Origin: Flavobacterium croceum DSM 17960 | GTDB lineage: Bacteria > Bacteroidota > Bacteroidia > Flavobacteriales > Flavobacteriaceae | Direction: 5' to 3' | Assembly (NCBI RefSeq): GCF_002917885.1 | Contig: NZ_PQNY01000001.1 | Coordinates: 62,001-126,000 of the forward strand | Length of the DNA stretch: 64,000 bases | In this document: positions 9,219-18,476 of the stretch, piece after piece | Position numbering within the stretch: position 1 is the first letter of the stretch | Layout of the letters: each line of letters begins with the position of its first letter | Program-made: the position numbers and the translations under genes | Notes under the pieces: generated by a model | Databases searched by the model: none | What the model saw: only the letters and a program-made list of their open reading frames with translations | Told to the model about the DNA's origin: nothing

Positions 9219-9733
9219 ACAATTTTAAAGTCCCAAAAGATTTTAGAGGAAAAAATATCATAACTGTTCAGCTTTGGGACTTTGTTAAGTTTTTTTTGTT
9301 TAAACCATCACCAAAAGCATTATACGGTTGGAGAAGGTTTTTATTGAGAGTTTTTGGAGCAAAAATAGGCAAAGGGGTAATTATTAGACCAAGTGCAGAA
9401 ATTACCTATCCATGGAAATTGATTGTTGGTGATTATAGTTGGATTGGAGACAATGTTGTTTTGTATACTTTAGGAATAATAGAAATAGGAAGTCATACTG
9501 TAATTTCTCAAAAAAGTTATCTTTGTACAGGTTCGCATGATTATTCAAAAAGAGATTTTCCAATTTATGCTGTGCCTATAAAAGTTGGGAATTCATGTTG
9601 GATTGCCACAGATGTTTTTATTGCACCTGGTGTAAAAATCAACGATGAAGTAATTATAGGTGCTAGGTCTTCAATATATAAAAGCATATCTGCTAGAGGA
9701 ATTTATAAAGGTAATCCAGTACAAAAAACATAA
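9206..9733 (+). CDS. WcaF-like left-handed beta-helix acetyltransferase
   Basis: The 175-residue protein carries hexapeptide repeats of the LbH fold (GVIIRPSAEITYP, IEIGSHTVISQKSYL, IAPGVKINDEVIIGARS). The catalytic histidine context CTGSHDY is present, and the N-terminus (FKVPKDFRGKN, then QLWDFVKFFLF) matches the WcaF/colanic acid acetyltransferase subgroup. It would O-acetylate a sugar of the polymer using acetyl-CoA. It overlaps the upstream GT4 gene by 13 bp and the downstream gene by one base (TAATG), so it belongs to a tightly coupled operon. Confidence 0.85.
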   Translation: MYELNNFKVPKDFRGKNIITVQLWDFVKFFLFKPSPKALYGWRRFLLRVFGAKIGKGVIIRPSAEITYPWKLIVGDYSWIGDNVVLYTLGIIEIGSHTVISQKSYLCTGSHDYSKRDFPIYAVPIKVGNSCWIATDVFIAPGVKINDEVIIGARSSIYKSISARGIYKGNPVQKT

Positions 9734-10944
9734 TGCAAATAACAATTATTAGCAACAATTATTATCCTGAAGACAGCGGAATAGGATTATACTCTACAGG
9801 AATGGCAGAGTTTTTGGCAAAAACACACAATGTAAAAGTTATTTCCGCAATGCCCTATTATCCGCAATGGGAAATTTATTCTGAATATAAAAACAAACCA
9901 AAGTTTTACAGAGAAACCATTAACAATGTTGAGGTTTTACGCTTTAAACAATACACACCTAAAAATCCCACTTTTTTAAAAAGGATTTTTCAAATGTGCC
10001 ATTTTTTTTTAGGTTCGATAGTAAATGTATTTAAAATTAAAAAAAATGATGTTGTAATAGTAGTTATGCCTTTTACAATTTCAATTATTTTAGGAAGATT
10101 GGTTAAGTTGTTTAAAGGAGGAAAGCTATTAGTTCATGTTCAAGATTTTGAATTTGACGCTGCTTTTGAAACAGGACTTTCAAAGAAATCGGGATTATTA
10201 GCGAAGATTATTTTTCACGTAGAACGGTTTTTGCTTAATCGTGCCGATTCTGTCAGTACAATAAGCTATGGAATGTTAAAGAAGTTGGAAACGAAAACCT
10301 CTTCTTCAACAAGTTATTTTCCTAATTGGATAGATTATTCAAAGATTAATCCCAAAACAGCAAAACCAAATAAACTCTTTGACCCTAATAAATTTAATAT
10401 TTTATATTCAGGAAATATAGGAGCAAAGCAAGACTGGGAGTTTTTTATAGATTTTGTAAAAGCTTGTCAAGAAAATAATAAAATCCATATTTGTCTAATT
10501 GGTGAAGGAGCAAAAAGAATGGAAATAACTGAAAAAATTAAAAATTTCTCTAATTGTACTTATTTTCCTCCAGTACGTTATGAAGAATTAAACGACTTAT
10601 TATGTAATGCTAATTTACATATTCTTTTTCAAAAAAGCACCGTAGTTGATACAGTAATGCCTTCAAAAATATTAGGAATGATGGCAAGCGCAAAACCATC
10701 AATTGTTACAGGGCACAAAGAGTCTGAGGTAAAATATAATTTTGAAATTTCGAATGGTGGATTTTATTTTTATGATGAAAACAAACTAAATCAAATAATG
10801 AAAAAAATCAATCATTTGATAGAATCTCCTCAAGAATCAAAAGAAATTGGAATTAATGCAAGAAAGTTTATTGTTGAAAAGTTCTCATCAGAGAAAATTT
10901 TATCTACCTTTATGAAAGAATTAAACTATATAACAAGAAAATAG
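9733..10944 (+). CDS. WcaI-like family 4 glycosyltransferase
   Basis: The 403-residue protein starts with MQITIISNNYYPEDSGIG and has PYYPQWEIYSEYK, both characteristic of the WcaI colanic acid glycosyltransferase subgroup of GT4. The donor-binding region shows NILYSGNIGAKQDWE and the MPSKILGMMASAKPSI segment. It would add a sugar (fucose in the colanic acid model) during repeat-unit assembly; in this locus GDP-fucose genes are present on the opposite strand downstream, which fits. The start codon shares one base with the stop of the acetyltransferase gene. Confidence 0.85.
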   Translation: MQITIISNNYYPEDSGIGLYSTGMAEFLAKTHNVKVISAMPYYPQWEIYSEYKNKPKFYRETINNVEVLRFKQYTPKNPTFLKRIFQMCHFFLGSIVNVFKIKKNDVVIVVMPFTISIILGRLVKLFKGGKLLVHVQDFEFDAAFETGLSKKSGLLAKIIFHVERFLLNRADSVSTISYGMLKKLETKTSSSTSYFPNWIDYSKINPKTAKPNKLFDPNKFNILYSGNIGAKQDWEFFIDFVKACQENNKIHICLIGEGAKRMEITEKIKNFSNCTYFPPVRYEELNDLLCNANLHILFQKSTVVDTVMPSKILGMMASAKPSIVTGHKESEVKYNFEISNGGFYFYDENKLNQIMKKINHLIESPQESKEIGINARKFIVEKFSSEKILSTFMKELNYITRK

Positions 10945-10953
10945 CGATTATTT

Positions 10954-12576
10954 ATGAGAAAAGCCTTGTGTTTTATAGCTGTTTTTTTTCTTATTGCTTG
11001 TTCAAATGATTCAAACACTAGTTATTTTGAATTATCACAATCAAGTTTTGCATTAAACAAACCACAACAAACTATTACGGTTCATATTTCTTGTAATTCA
11101 AGTTGGCAAGCAACTGATATTCCATCATGGATTACTTTGCAACAAACACAAGGAAATGGTGATGCCGACTTGCAGATTGTTGTTTCACAAAATAACGATC
11201 AAGATGGACAAACAAGAACGGGTATTATAAAGTTTATATCTGATAATAAAGTTTACTTACTAACAATTGTTCAAACAGCAGCAAATTCTTTTCCGATAAC
11301 AATAGTTAATAATGAAGTACATCATTTGGATTACAATCAGCATGTTTTTACTATTCAAATTTCGAGTACACAACCTTGGTATATACAAAGTAAACCTGCA
11401 TGGGTTCAAGTAAACCCATCAACAGGTAATGCAGGCATAACTTCTGTAGAAATAACAATACCAGAAAACAATACAATTTCAAATAGAGGCGGATCTACTA
11501 TTTTTGCAACCGAAAATCCATTTAATGCAAATAATCCTACATACACAGTATTAGATATTGACCAAACAATTAGCCCAATATTACCTAATCCAAACTCACC
11601 AACATTATATGATTGGGACTTAATAAAAGGTGATGTTGATGTTTCATTGAATTACGCCCGAAGTTTGTCGAGTGATTTTAAAAATAACACATATTATTTA
11701 ATGCATACAACACAATCTACGGGACATATAGATAAATTTAATGGCAGTTGGAGTAATTATGGAGATATTAATAGTTTCGATTATCCAAAAATGACAGTAG
11801 GAAATAATGGAATTCCTTATGCAATATACTATCAAAATGGGCCAAAGGTTTGTCAATTTAATCCAAGTATAAATAACATCCCTTTTCCCGCATCTACTTC
11901 TTGGAAAAGTAGTATGGATTTAGACAGTAACAATGACATATATTTAAGTAATAGTAGCATAAATTCAAGCTCAGGTAACATAGAAAATTTATCAATTTAT
12001 AAATACAATTCAAGTTGGTTAAATATTGGTAACTTTAATGAATTTCTAATTATAAATCATATTATTAAAATTGACGCAAATAACATCCCATATATTGCCT
12101 ATAATTATCGCGACCAAACAGGGAGTTATAATTTGGTAGTTAAGAGTTTTAATGGTTCATCATGGACTACTGTGGGAGGTAGTGTTGTAGATAATAGTAG
12201 TGGTGAAATTGATTTTCAGATAGGTACAGACAATTCATTATATTTAACTTATAATAAAAACAATACTTCTTATGTTAAAAAATTCAACAATGGTAGTTGG
12301 TCAACAATTGGTTTTTTTAATGGTTTTATATTTCGTGTTTTTTTAGATAATAATAATAATCCATATATATTTTGTAATGGTAAAATCAAAAAACTTGTCA
12401 ATTCACAATGGGTTGAATTGGAACCATTTAAAATAATTTATAATAATCAAGTAATAGATTATTCTGGATATGAATTACAAGATATAACTATGTCTTTTGA
12501 CCAAGAAAACAAATTAATTGTTGCTTTTATAATAGGTGGTAATTTATCCTTAAAAGTTTTAAGATATAGAAACTAA
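10954..12576 (+). CDS. Surface lipoprotein with BACON-type domains and beta-propeller-like repeats
   Basis: The 540-residue protein starts with a lipoprotein signal (lipobox LIAC-S near residue 16). Residues about 24-110 form a BACON domain (SWQATDIPSWITLQQ, GDADLQIVV, RTGIIKFIS), and a second BACON-like copy runs from about 115 to 200 (PWYIQSKPAWVQVNP, GGSTIF). The rest, about 215-540, contains roughly five degenerate repeats built around FNGSWSNYG, NSSWLNIG, NGSSWTTVGG and NNGSWSTIG, each followed by a D-x-NN-x-PYI strand pair, which looks like a beta-propeller. In polysaccharide-utilising Bacteroidota, BACON domains accompany glycan-binding surface proteins. The gene is only 9 bp after a glycosyltransferase gene and ends 4 bp from the convergent fcl gene. 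Function unknown. Confidence 0.72.
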   Translation: MRKALCFIAVFFLIACSNDSNTSYFELSQSSFALNKPQQTITVHISCNSSWQATDIPSWITLQQTQGNGDADLQIVVSQNNDQDGQTRTGIIKFISDNKVYLLTIVQTAANSFPITIVNNEVHHLDYNQHVFTIQISSTQPWYIQSKPAWVQVNPSTGNAGITSVEITIPENNTISNRGGSTIFATENPFNANNPTYTVLDIDQTISPILPNPNSPTLYDWDLIKGDVDVSLNYARSLSSDFKNNTYYLMHTTQSTGHIDKFNGSWSNYGDINSFDYPKMTVGNNGIPYAIYYQNGPKVCQFNPSINNIPFPASTSWKSSMDLDSNNDIYLSNSSINSSSGNIENLSIYKYNSSWLNIGNFNEFLIINHIIKIDANNIPYIAYNYRDQTGSYNLVVKSFNGSSWTTVGGSVVDNSSGEIDFQIGTDNSLYLTYNKNNTSYVKKFNNGSWSTIGFFNGFIFRVFLDNNNNPYIFCNGKIKKLVNSQWVELEPFKIIYNNQVIDYSGYELQDITMSFDQENKLIVAFIIGGNLSLKVLRYRN

Positions 12577-12580
12577 CAAT

Positions 12581-13624
12581 TTATTTTTCCAAATACCATC
12601 GATACATTTTTTCAATACCATCAGCCAATTCGATTTTATGTTTCCAACCTAAACTGTTTAATTTAGTACAATCAGTAAGTTTTTTAAGTGTTCCATCGGG
12701 CTTTTCAGTATTAAAAACAAAATCACCTTTGTAACCTACAATATCTTTTATTAGATAAGCTAAATCTTTTATAGAAATATCTTTTCCTGTCCCAATATTT
12801 ATGTGTGTATTTTTAATGTTTCTTGGGTTAGTATAACAATCGGTGAAATCTCTATTTTCCATAATAAAAACACAAGCATCAGCCATATCTTCAGACCAAA
12901 GAAATTCTCTCATTGGCGCACCACTTCCCCAAATTTCTACCGAGTTTTTAGAAATCTTGTGTTTTTCCAAGATTATGTTTGCTTCTTCAATAGAATTTAC
13001 TTTCAAATCCAAAAGCAATGCTTTAGTATTATTTTCAGAAAGTAATTTTGCCAAGTGTACTTTTCGTAATAAAGCAGGTAAAACATGTGATTTTTCTAAA
13101 TCAAAATTATCATTTGGTCCATACAAATTGGTAGGCATCACCGAAATAAAATTGGTGTTATACTGTATGTTATAGCTTTCACACATTTTTATACCCGAAA
13201 TTTTCGCAATAGCATAAGGCTCATTGGTATATTCCAATTCATCAGTTAATAGATATTCTTCTTTCATGGGTTGCGGACAATTTTTAGGATAAATACAGGT
13301 ACTTCCTAAAAACAAAAGTTTCTTTACATCATGAACATAACTTTGATGAATAACATTGTTTTGAATCATCAAATTTTCATATATGAAATCGGCACGATAA
13401 ACATTATTAGCAATTATACCGCCTACTTTGGCTGCTGCTAAAAAGATATATTCAGGTTTTTCTGTTTCAAAAAAATTATTTACATCTGTTGTATTTGTTA
13501 AATTAAGCTCGCCACGAGTTTTGGTGATAATATTAGTAAAACCTTTTTGATTTAAATTTTTAACAATAGCACTTCCTACTAACCCATTGTGACCTGCAAC
13601 AAATATTTTAGACGATTTTTCCAT
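12581..13624 (-). CDS. fcl: GDP-L-fucose synthase
   Basis: This enzyme epimerises and reduces GDP-4-keto-6-deoxymannose to GDP-L-fucose with NADPH. The 347-residue protein has the SDR glycine motif at residues 11-17 (GHNGLVG), LGSTCIYP with the catalytic serine, and YAIAKISG with the YxxxK pair. An insertion of about 40 residues after LPALLRKVHLAK, with LEKHKISKNSVEIWGSG, makes it longer than the E. coli enzyme; I believe this is common in Bacteroidota. ATG 13624 is preferred over an in-frame ATG 18 bp upstream because it sits one base after the gmd stop. The gene runs against its neighbours. Confidence 0.93.
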   Translation of the reverse strand: MEKSSKIFVAGHNGLVGSAIVKNLNQKGFTNIITKTRGELNLTNTTDVNNFFETEKPEYIFLAAAKVGGIIANNVYRADFIYENLMIQNNVIHQSYVHDVKKLLFLGSTCIYPKNCPQPMKEEYLLTDELEYTNEPYAIAKISGIKMCESYNIQYNTNFISVMPTNLYGPNDNFDLEKSHVLPALLRKVHLAKLLSENNTKALLLDLKVNSIEEANIILEKHKISKNSVEIWGSGAPMREFLWSEDMADACVFIMENRDFTDCYTNPRNIKNTHINIGTGKDISIKDLAYLIKDIVGYKGDFVFNTEKPDGTLKKLTDCTKLNSLGWKHKIELADGIEKMYRWYLEK

Positions 13625-13625
13625 A

Positions 13626-14681
13626 CTATTTTTTAATAACATATTCTAAATCATGTTGAACCATAATTTTCACAAGTTCTTCAAACGATGTTCTTGTAGG
13701 ATTCCACCCTAATTGATTTTTTGCTTTAGCAGGATTTCCTAAAAGAGTTTCAACTTCAGCTGGTCTATAATAGTTTTTATCAACTTCAATCAAAACTTTC
13801 CCAGTTTCTTTACAAATTCCTTTTTCGTTTTCATTGGTTCCTTCCCAAATAAGAGAAATACCAATTTCTCTAAATGCTAATTCACAAAATTCTCTAACAG
13901 AATGTTGTTCACCTGTTGCAATAACATAATCTTCGGGACGCTCTTGTTGAAGTATAAGCCACATACATTCTACATAATCTTTTGCATAACCCCAATCTCT
14001 CAAAGAGTTTAAATTTCCAAGATAAAGCTTCTCTTGTAAGCCATGTTTAATCCTTGCAACCGCTAAAGAAATTTTTCTGGTAACAAAAGTTTCTCCTCTT
14101 CTTTCAGACTCATGATTAAATAAAATTCCGTTTACTGCATAGATATTATAGGATTCTCTATAATTTTTAGTAATCCAGAATGCATAAATTTTTGCTACCC
14201 CATAAGGAGAACGAGGATAAAAAGGAGTTGTTTCGGTTTGAGGTATTTCTTGTACTCTACCATAAAGTTCTGATGTTGAAGCTTGGTAAATTCTAGTTTT
14301 TTTCTCTAATCCACATATTCTTATTGCTTCAAGTAATCGCAATGTTCCAACAGCATCAGTTTCCGCTGTATATTCAGGCAATTCAAATGATACTTTTACA
14401 TGTGATTGTGCTGCAAGATTATAAATTTCATCTGGCTTTATTTGTTGTACAAGTCTTATTAAGTTAGTAGAGTCAGTCATATCACCATAATGCAATTGTA
14501 TTTTACGTTTGTTGTGTAAATCTTGTATCAGAGAGTCTATATACAAGTGCTCAATACGATGCGTGTTAAATGAAGAACTTCGTCTTATTATACCGTGTAC
14601 TTCATAATCTTTTTTTAATAAAAATTCTGCCAAATATGAACCGTCTTGTCCATTTATTCCTGTAATTAAAGCAATTTTCAT
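13626..14681 (-). CDS. gmd: GDP-mannose 4,6-dehydratase
   Basis: This NADP-dependent dehydratase forms GDP-4-keto-6-deoxy-D-mannose, the precursor of GDP-fucose and related sugars. The 351-residue protein has the glycine motif at residues 8-14 (GINGQDGS), the [14 protein letters not shown] segment, the catalytic STSELYG and YGVAKIYA (YxxxK), and the family signature [16 protein letters not shown]. It is followed after one base by fcl, making a two-gene reverse-strand operon inside the otherwise forward-strand locus. A TAnnTTTG element at 14756-14763 is its likely promoter. Confidence 0.95.
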   Translation of the reverse strand: MKIALITGINGQDGSYLAEFLLKKDYEVHGIIRRSSSFNTHRIEHLYIDSLIQDLHNKRKIQLHYGDMTDSTNLIRLVQQIKPDEIYNLAAQSHVKVSFELPEYTAETDAVGTLRLLEAIRICGLEKKTRIYQASTSELYGRVQEIPQTETTPFYPRSPYGVAKIYAFWITKNYRESYNIYAVNGILFNHESERRGETFVTRKISLAVARIKHGLQEKLYLGNLNSLRDWGYAKDYVECMWLILQQERPEDYVIATGEQHSVREFCELAFREIGISLIWEGTNENEKGICKETGKVLIEVDKNYYRPAEVETLLGNPAKAKNQLGWNPTRTSFEELVKIMVQHDLEYVIKK

Positions 14682-14755
14682 TTCATGTAATGTTTTTCAA
14701 GTGATTAAGATTCTTAATACATAGATAAATATATTAAAATCTCTTTAAGATTTTG

Positions 14756-14763
14756 CAAATATA
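14756..14763 (-). promoter_or_regulatory. -7 promoter element for gmd-fcl
   Basis: The reverse strand reads TATATTTG, an exact match to the Bacteroidota TAnnTTTG element, about 75 bp before the gmd start. No clear -33 TTTG is seen at the usual spacing. Confidence 0.5.
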
Positions 14764-14837
14764 AGACTCTAAATCATTTTCCATGTTATAATTAGCTTCT
14801 TTAAAGTGGCGTGGTTTTATTCTGATAAAATTATCGT

Positions 14838-14845
14838 TACATTTG
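14838..14845 (+). promoter_or_regulatory. -7 promoter element for the third Wzy-like gene
   Basis: TACATTTG matches TAnnTTTG and lies 31 bp before the ATG at 14877. With the gmd element on the other strand it makes this gap a divergent promoter region. Confidence 0.5.
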
Positions 14846-14876
14846 CAAAAAACAGAGGTATTTATTATAATCATTC

Positions 14877-16151
14877 ATGAATATTTTGAATTTAAAAAAG
14901 AAAGATATATTACTAGTATTGTTCAATTCAATGCTGTTTACAATCCCCTTTCCTTTTATAATAAATAGTATTTCACTTATTTTATTTTCAATTTTCTATA
15001 TATATTATTATAGAGATAATTTTATATTTTGTTTTAACTTCTATCTTTTTCTACCAATATCTTATTTTATTTTAGTATTGATTCTGTGTTTATTATTTCA
15101 AAATGAGAATCTTTTTTTTGGAATTAAAAAAAACATTCCTTTTTTAGTAATTCCTTTGTTTTTTTTAAATGCTTCTTTTGTTAAAGAGGTAGATATTAAA
15201 ACTGTCTTGAAACACTATAGTTTTAGTTTTCTTTTAGTGGCACTATATTTTATTTTAAATGCCTTTTATTGCTTTTTACTTACAAAAGATAGAGAATTAT
15301 TTTTTTTTCAAAAACTTGTTGGTATAGATCAAAATGCAATTTATGTCTCTGTTTATGCGTCTATAGCAATGTTTTATTTTTATTCAAAAAACAACAAAAC
15401 TATTTTAGACAGAATATCTTTAGTTTTTTTATTATTTTTTATTTTTTTACTTTCTTCTAAAACGGTGATTTTTATTGATATATTATTATCAATTATATAT
15501 TATTTTTTCTTCTCAAAGAAAAATAAATCCGTTCGTGTTTTAACTTTTGTATGTGGATTTCTATTTATACTTTTTTCTTGCTATTTTGTTCCACAAGTAA
15601 ACAAAAGAGTTCTTGAAGAATACGAGACTGCTTTTGTTGATAACACAATAAATGATTTATACAGTAATACAAAACAAAAGACATATAATGTATCTTTAAA
15701 AGATGCGTATTATAATAAAAGTTTTAAAAAAAATCAATTTTTTCCAGGAACAGCATATAGAGTTTTCCATATTAGACTTTTCAAGGAAATAATGAATAAA
15801 AAAAAGGAGTGGTTTAGAGGACTTGGTATAAATAATACTGATCTTTTGTTGCATGAAAAATATTTGAAATATAATGTGTTTTTGAACCAAAATTATTTTA
15901 ATTTTCATAATCAATATGTACAGTCTTTTGCAGAGTTAGGTTTAATAGGATTAATAATAGTTGTTTTAATGGTGTTTTTTAATGTTTATAATGCGATTCA
16001 AAAGCAATCTTTCCTACATCTAGCATTTGCATTTATGATGCTTGTATTTTTTCTTACAGAAGTATTTCTAATAAGACAAAGAGGAATAATGTTTTTTGTT
16101 TCATTTTATTGTATATTCAATGTTTATAAAAATAAAAATTTAAAAGAATAA
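14877..16151 (+). CDS. O-antigen polymerase/ligase-like membrane protein (third of three)
   Basis: The 424-residue polytopic protein has about ten hydrophobic helices and a periplasmic loop at about residues 245-355. The loop carries [26 protein letters not shown] and [17 protein letters not shown]. The HNQY followed by E-L-G and a helix is the conserved Wzy_C/O-antigen ligase signature, more complete here than in the first Wzy-like gene. It starts its own transcript, with the UDP-glucuronate decarboxylase and initiating transferase genes downstream. It could be the WaaL-type ligase or a polymerase; the sequence does not decide. Confidence 0.75.
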   Translation: MNILNLKKKDILLVLFNSMLFTIPFPFIINSISLILFSIFYIYYYRDNFIFCFNFYLFLPISYFILVLILCLLFQNENLFFGIKKNIPFLVIPLFFLNASFVKEVDIKTVLKHYSFSFLLVALYFILNAFYCFLLTKDRELFFFQKLVGIDQNAIYVSVYASIAMFYFYSKNNKTILDRISLVFLLFFIFLLSSKTVIFIDILLSIIYYFFFSKKNKSVRVLTFVCGFLFILFSCYFVPQVNKRVLEEYETAFVDNTINDLYSNTKQKTYNVSLKDAYYNKSFKKNQFFPGTAYRVFHIRLFKEIMNKKKEWFRGLGINNTDLLLHEKYLKYNVFLNQNYFNFHNQYVQSFAELGLIGLIIVVLMVFFNVYNAIQKQSFLHLAFAFMMLVFFLTEVFLIRQRGIMFFVSFYCIFNVYKNKNLKE

Positions 16152-17134
16152 TGAAAAGAATTCTTATAACAGGTGCGGCTGGGTTTTTAGGCTCGCATCT
16201 TTGCGATCGATTTATTAATGAAGGTTACCATGTAATTGGAATGGATAATTTAATTACTGGTGACTTAAAAAACATAGAACATTTATTTAAATTGGAGCAT
16301 TTTGAGTTTTATCATCATGATGTTACAAAATTTGTACATGTGCCTGGCAATATAGATTATATATTGCATTTTGCTTCGCCAGCAAGCCCAATAGATTATT
16401 TAAAAATCCCAATACAAACCTTAAAAGTTGGTTCTCTTGGCACGCACAATCTACTAGGATTGGCTCGAGTAAAAAAAGCAAGAATTCTTATTGCTTCAAC
16501 ATCAGAAATTTATGGAGATCCTTTGGTACACCCTCAAACAGAAGATTATTACGGCAATGTAAATACAATAGGACCACGTGGTGTTTACGATGAGGCTAAA
16601 CGATTTCAAGAATCTATCACAATGGCATACCATACTTTTCATGGTTTGGAAACTAGAATTGTGCGTATATTTAATACTTACGGACCAAGAATGCGCCTTA
16701 ACGATGGTCGAGTAATTCCTGCTTTTATAGGGCAAGCGTTACGCGGTGAAGATTTAACCATTTTTGGTGATGGAAGTCAAACCCGTTCTTTTTGCTATGT
16801 TTCCGATCAAGTAGAAGGAATATTTAGACTCTTACATTCCGATTATCATTTGCCTGTAAACATTGGAAATCCTGATGAAATAACAATTAAAGATTTTGCA
16901 GAAGAAATTATAAAACTAACGGGCACTCAGCAAAAAGTAGTGTATAAACCCCTACCAATAAACGATCCATTACAACGCCAACCAGATACCACAAAAGCAA
17001 AAGAAATACTTGGTTGGGAAGCCAAAGTTTCTAGAGCAGAAGGAATGAAACTTACCTATGAGTATTTCAAATCATTATCGTCTGAAGAATTACTAAAAGA
17101 AGAACACAAAGATTTTTCGAATTATATAAAATAA
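16151..17134 (+). CDS. UDP-glucuronate decarboxylase (UDP-xylose synthase)
   Basis: This extended SDR enzyme converts UDP-glucuronate to UDP-xylose. The 327-residue protein has GAAGFLG at residues 8-14, HFASPASP at 73-80 (the UXS signature where dTDP-glucose dehydratases differ), STSE at 116-119, and the catalytic pair Y146/K150 within [21 protein letters not shown] and [15 protein letters not shown] are also typical. The start overlaps the stop of the Wzy-like gene by one base (TAATG). It would supply a pentose for the polymer. No UDP-glucose dehydrogenase is visible in the window, so UDP-glucuronate must come from elsewhere. Databases often mislabel this group as dTDP-glucose 4,6-dehydratase. 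Confidence 0.88.
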   Translation: MKRILITGAAGFLGSHLCDRFINEGYHVIGMDNLITGDLKNIEHLFKLEHFEFYHHDVTKFVHVPGNIDYILHFASPASPIDYLKIPIQTLKVGSLGTHNLLGLARVKKARILIASTSEIYGDPLVHPQTEDYYGNVNTIGPRGVYDEAKRFQESITMAYHTFHGLETRIVRIFNTYGPRMRLNDGRVIPAFIGQALRGEDLTIFGDGSQTRSFCYVSDQVEGIFRLLHSDYHLPVNIGNPDEITIKDFAEEIIKLTGTQQKVVYKPLPINDPLQRQPDTTKAKEILGWEAKVSRAEGMKLTYEYFKSLSSEELLKEEHKDFSNYIK

Positions 17135-17138
17135 CTTT

Positions 17139-18476
17139 ATGTTAAATAAGAATTATTCTAAATTAATAATTCCAATATCTGTTTGTATAGATATTAGTAT
17201 TTTAATTTTTCTTGTCAAAATAATCTTGCCGTTAGATTTTAGCATAAAATATTTCTATTTTTTTATAAGTATATCTTGGATTGTATTAAGTATAAATTTA
17301 AACTATTATAAAGTTTACAGATTTATAAAACCATTCGCTATTATAATTAAAAACATTAAACAATTTGTCTATTTTTCAATATTATGTTATGCTTTCTCAG
17401 GTTTTTATTTTGACAGTATAAAGTCTTTTAGAATAGCAAATTATGTTTTATATTGTTTTCTGATAATTTTAACGATTGATTTAGTTAAATTTTTTTTATT
17501 AAAATTTTATAGAAGTGTTTTTAAAAGAAATTATGTTAATGTTATTTTATTTGGAAATGGAGAAAATACAAATAACTTATATTCATTATTAAAAAAAAAT
17601 CAACAATACGGTTATAATGTCGTTAAATATTATACAAACATTCACGAAATTAATACTGAAGGTATAATTGATGGAAATAATGAGGAAAATATTAAAGAAT
17701 TTTATATATCTCTAAACAAAACTTCAAAAGAATTTATAAAATCGATTAAAAAAATAGCAGAAATTCATTTAATAGATATAAAATATGTTCCTGAAAACAA
17801 AGATTTATTATCATACGACTACAAAATAGAATATTACTCTTTTATTCCCATCTTTAGCCTACAAAAGTCATTTTTACAAGACCCAATAATTGCAGGATTT
17901 AAAAGGACCTTTGATTTAATATTTTCATTATTAGTCATTATACTACTCCTTTCTTGGTTTATACCTATTATGGCAATTTTGATAAAACTAGAATCTAAGG
18001 GTCCTGTCTTTTTCAAACAAAGTCGTCCTGGTTTTGACGAAAAAGAATTTTTTTGCTATAAATTTAGGTCTATGAAAATTAACCAAACTACAGAAAAAGA
18101 AGCATCTAGAAATGACCCTAGAGTAACCAAAATAGGAAAATTTATAAGAAAAACGAGTATTGATGAATTGCCTCAGTTTTTTAATGTTTTATTTGGAGAT
18201 ATGTCTATTGTAGGGCCTAGACCTCATCTATGGACACAAAATAAAGTATATGGTAAAAAAATAGACCGTTACATGATGCGTCATTATGTAAAACCTGGTA
18301 TTACAGGTTTAGCACAAGTAAGAGGATATCGAGGCGAAATAGAAACCGATAATGATATGATTAACCGAATAAACTATGATGTTTATTATATAGAAAATTG
18401 GTCTTTTTTACTCGACATTAAAATTATTATTCAAACGGTTGTTAATATTTTTAAAGGAGAAGAAAAAGCGTATTAA
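17139..18476 (+). CDS. Polyprenyl-phosphate sugar-1-phosphate transferase (WcaJ-like)
   Basis: This enzyme would start repeat-unit synthesis by moving a sugar-1-phosphate onto undecaprenyl phosphate. The 445-residue protein has four N-terminal hydrophobic helices (to about residue 120), a linker with a Rossmann-like segment (NVILFGNGENTNNL), a re-entrant helix near 255-285 and the conserved catalytic domain: KQSRPGFDEKEFFCYKFRSMK, DPRVTKIGKFIRKTSIDELPQ and GDMSIVGPRPH. The C-terminus has PGITGLAQVRGYRGE. This is the full-length WcaJ/WbaP layout, not the short PglC form. It overlaps the convergent glycosyltransferase gene by 4 bp. Sugar specificity is unknown. Confidence 0.92.
   Translation: MLNKNYSKLIIPISVCIDISILIFLVKIILPLDFSIKYFYFFISISWIVLSINLNYYKVYRFIKPFAIIIKNIKQFVYFSILCYAFSGFYFDSIKSFRIANYVLYCFLIILTIDLVKFFLLKFYRSVFKRNYVNVILFGNGENTNNLYSLLKKNQQYGYNVVKYYTNIHEINTEGIIDGNNEENIKEFYISLNKTSKEFIKSIKKIAEIHLIDIKYVPENKDLLSYDYKIEYYSFIPIFSLQKSFLQDPIIAGFKRTFDLIFSLLVIILLLSWFIPIMAILIKLESKGPVFFKQSRPGFDEKEFFCYKFRSMKINQTTEKEASRNDPRVTKIGKFIRKTSIDELPQFFNVLFGDMSIVGPRPHLWTQNKVYGKKIDRYMMRHYVKPGITGLAQVRGYRGEIETDNDMINRINYDVYYIENWSFLLDIKIIIQTVVNIFKGEEKAY

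Noticed and set aside
13625-13642. Longer N-terminus for fcl
   Set aside because: The upstream ATG lies inside gmd; the ATG at 13624 is one base after the gmd stop and gives a normal Rossmann start.
16572-16585. CCACGTGG palindrome in the UDP-glucuronate decarboxylase gene
   Set aside because: It encodes the conserved PRGVYD segment of the active site and lacks the outer bases of parS.
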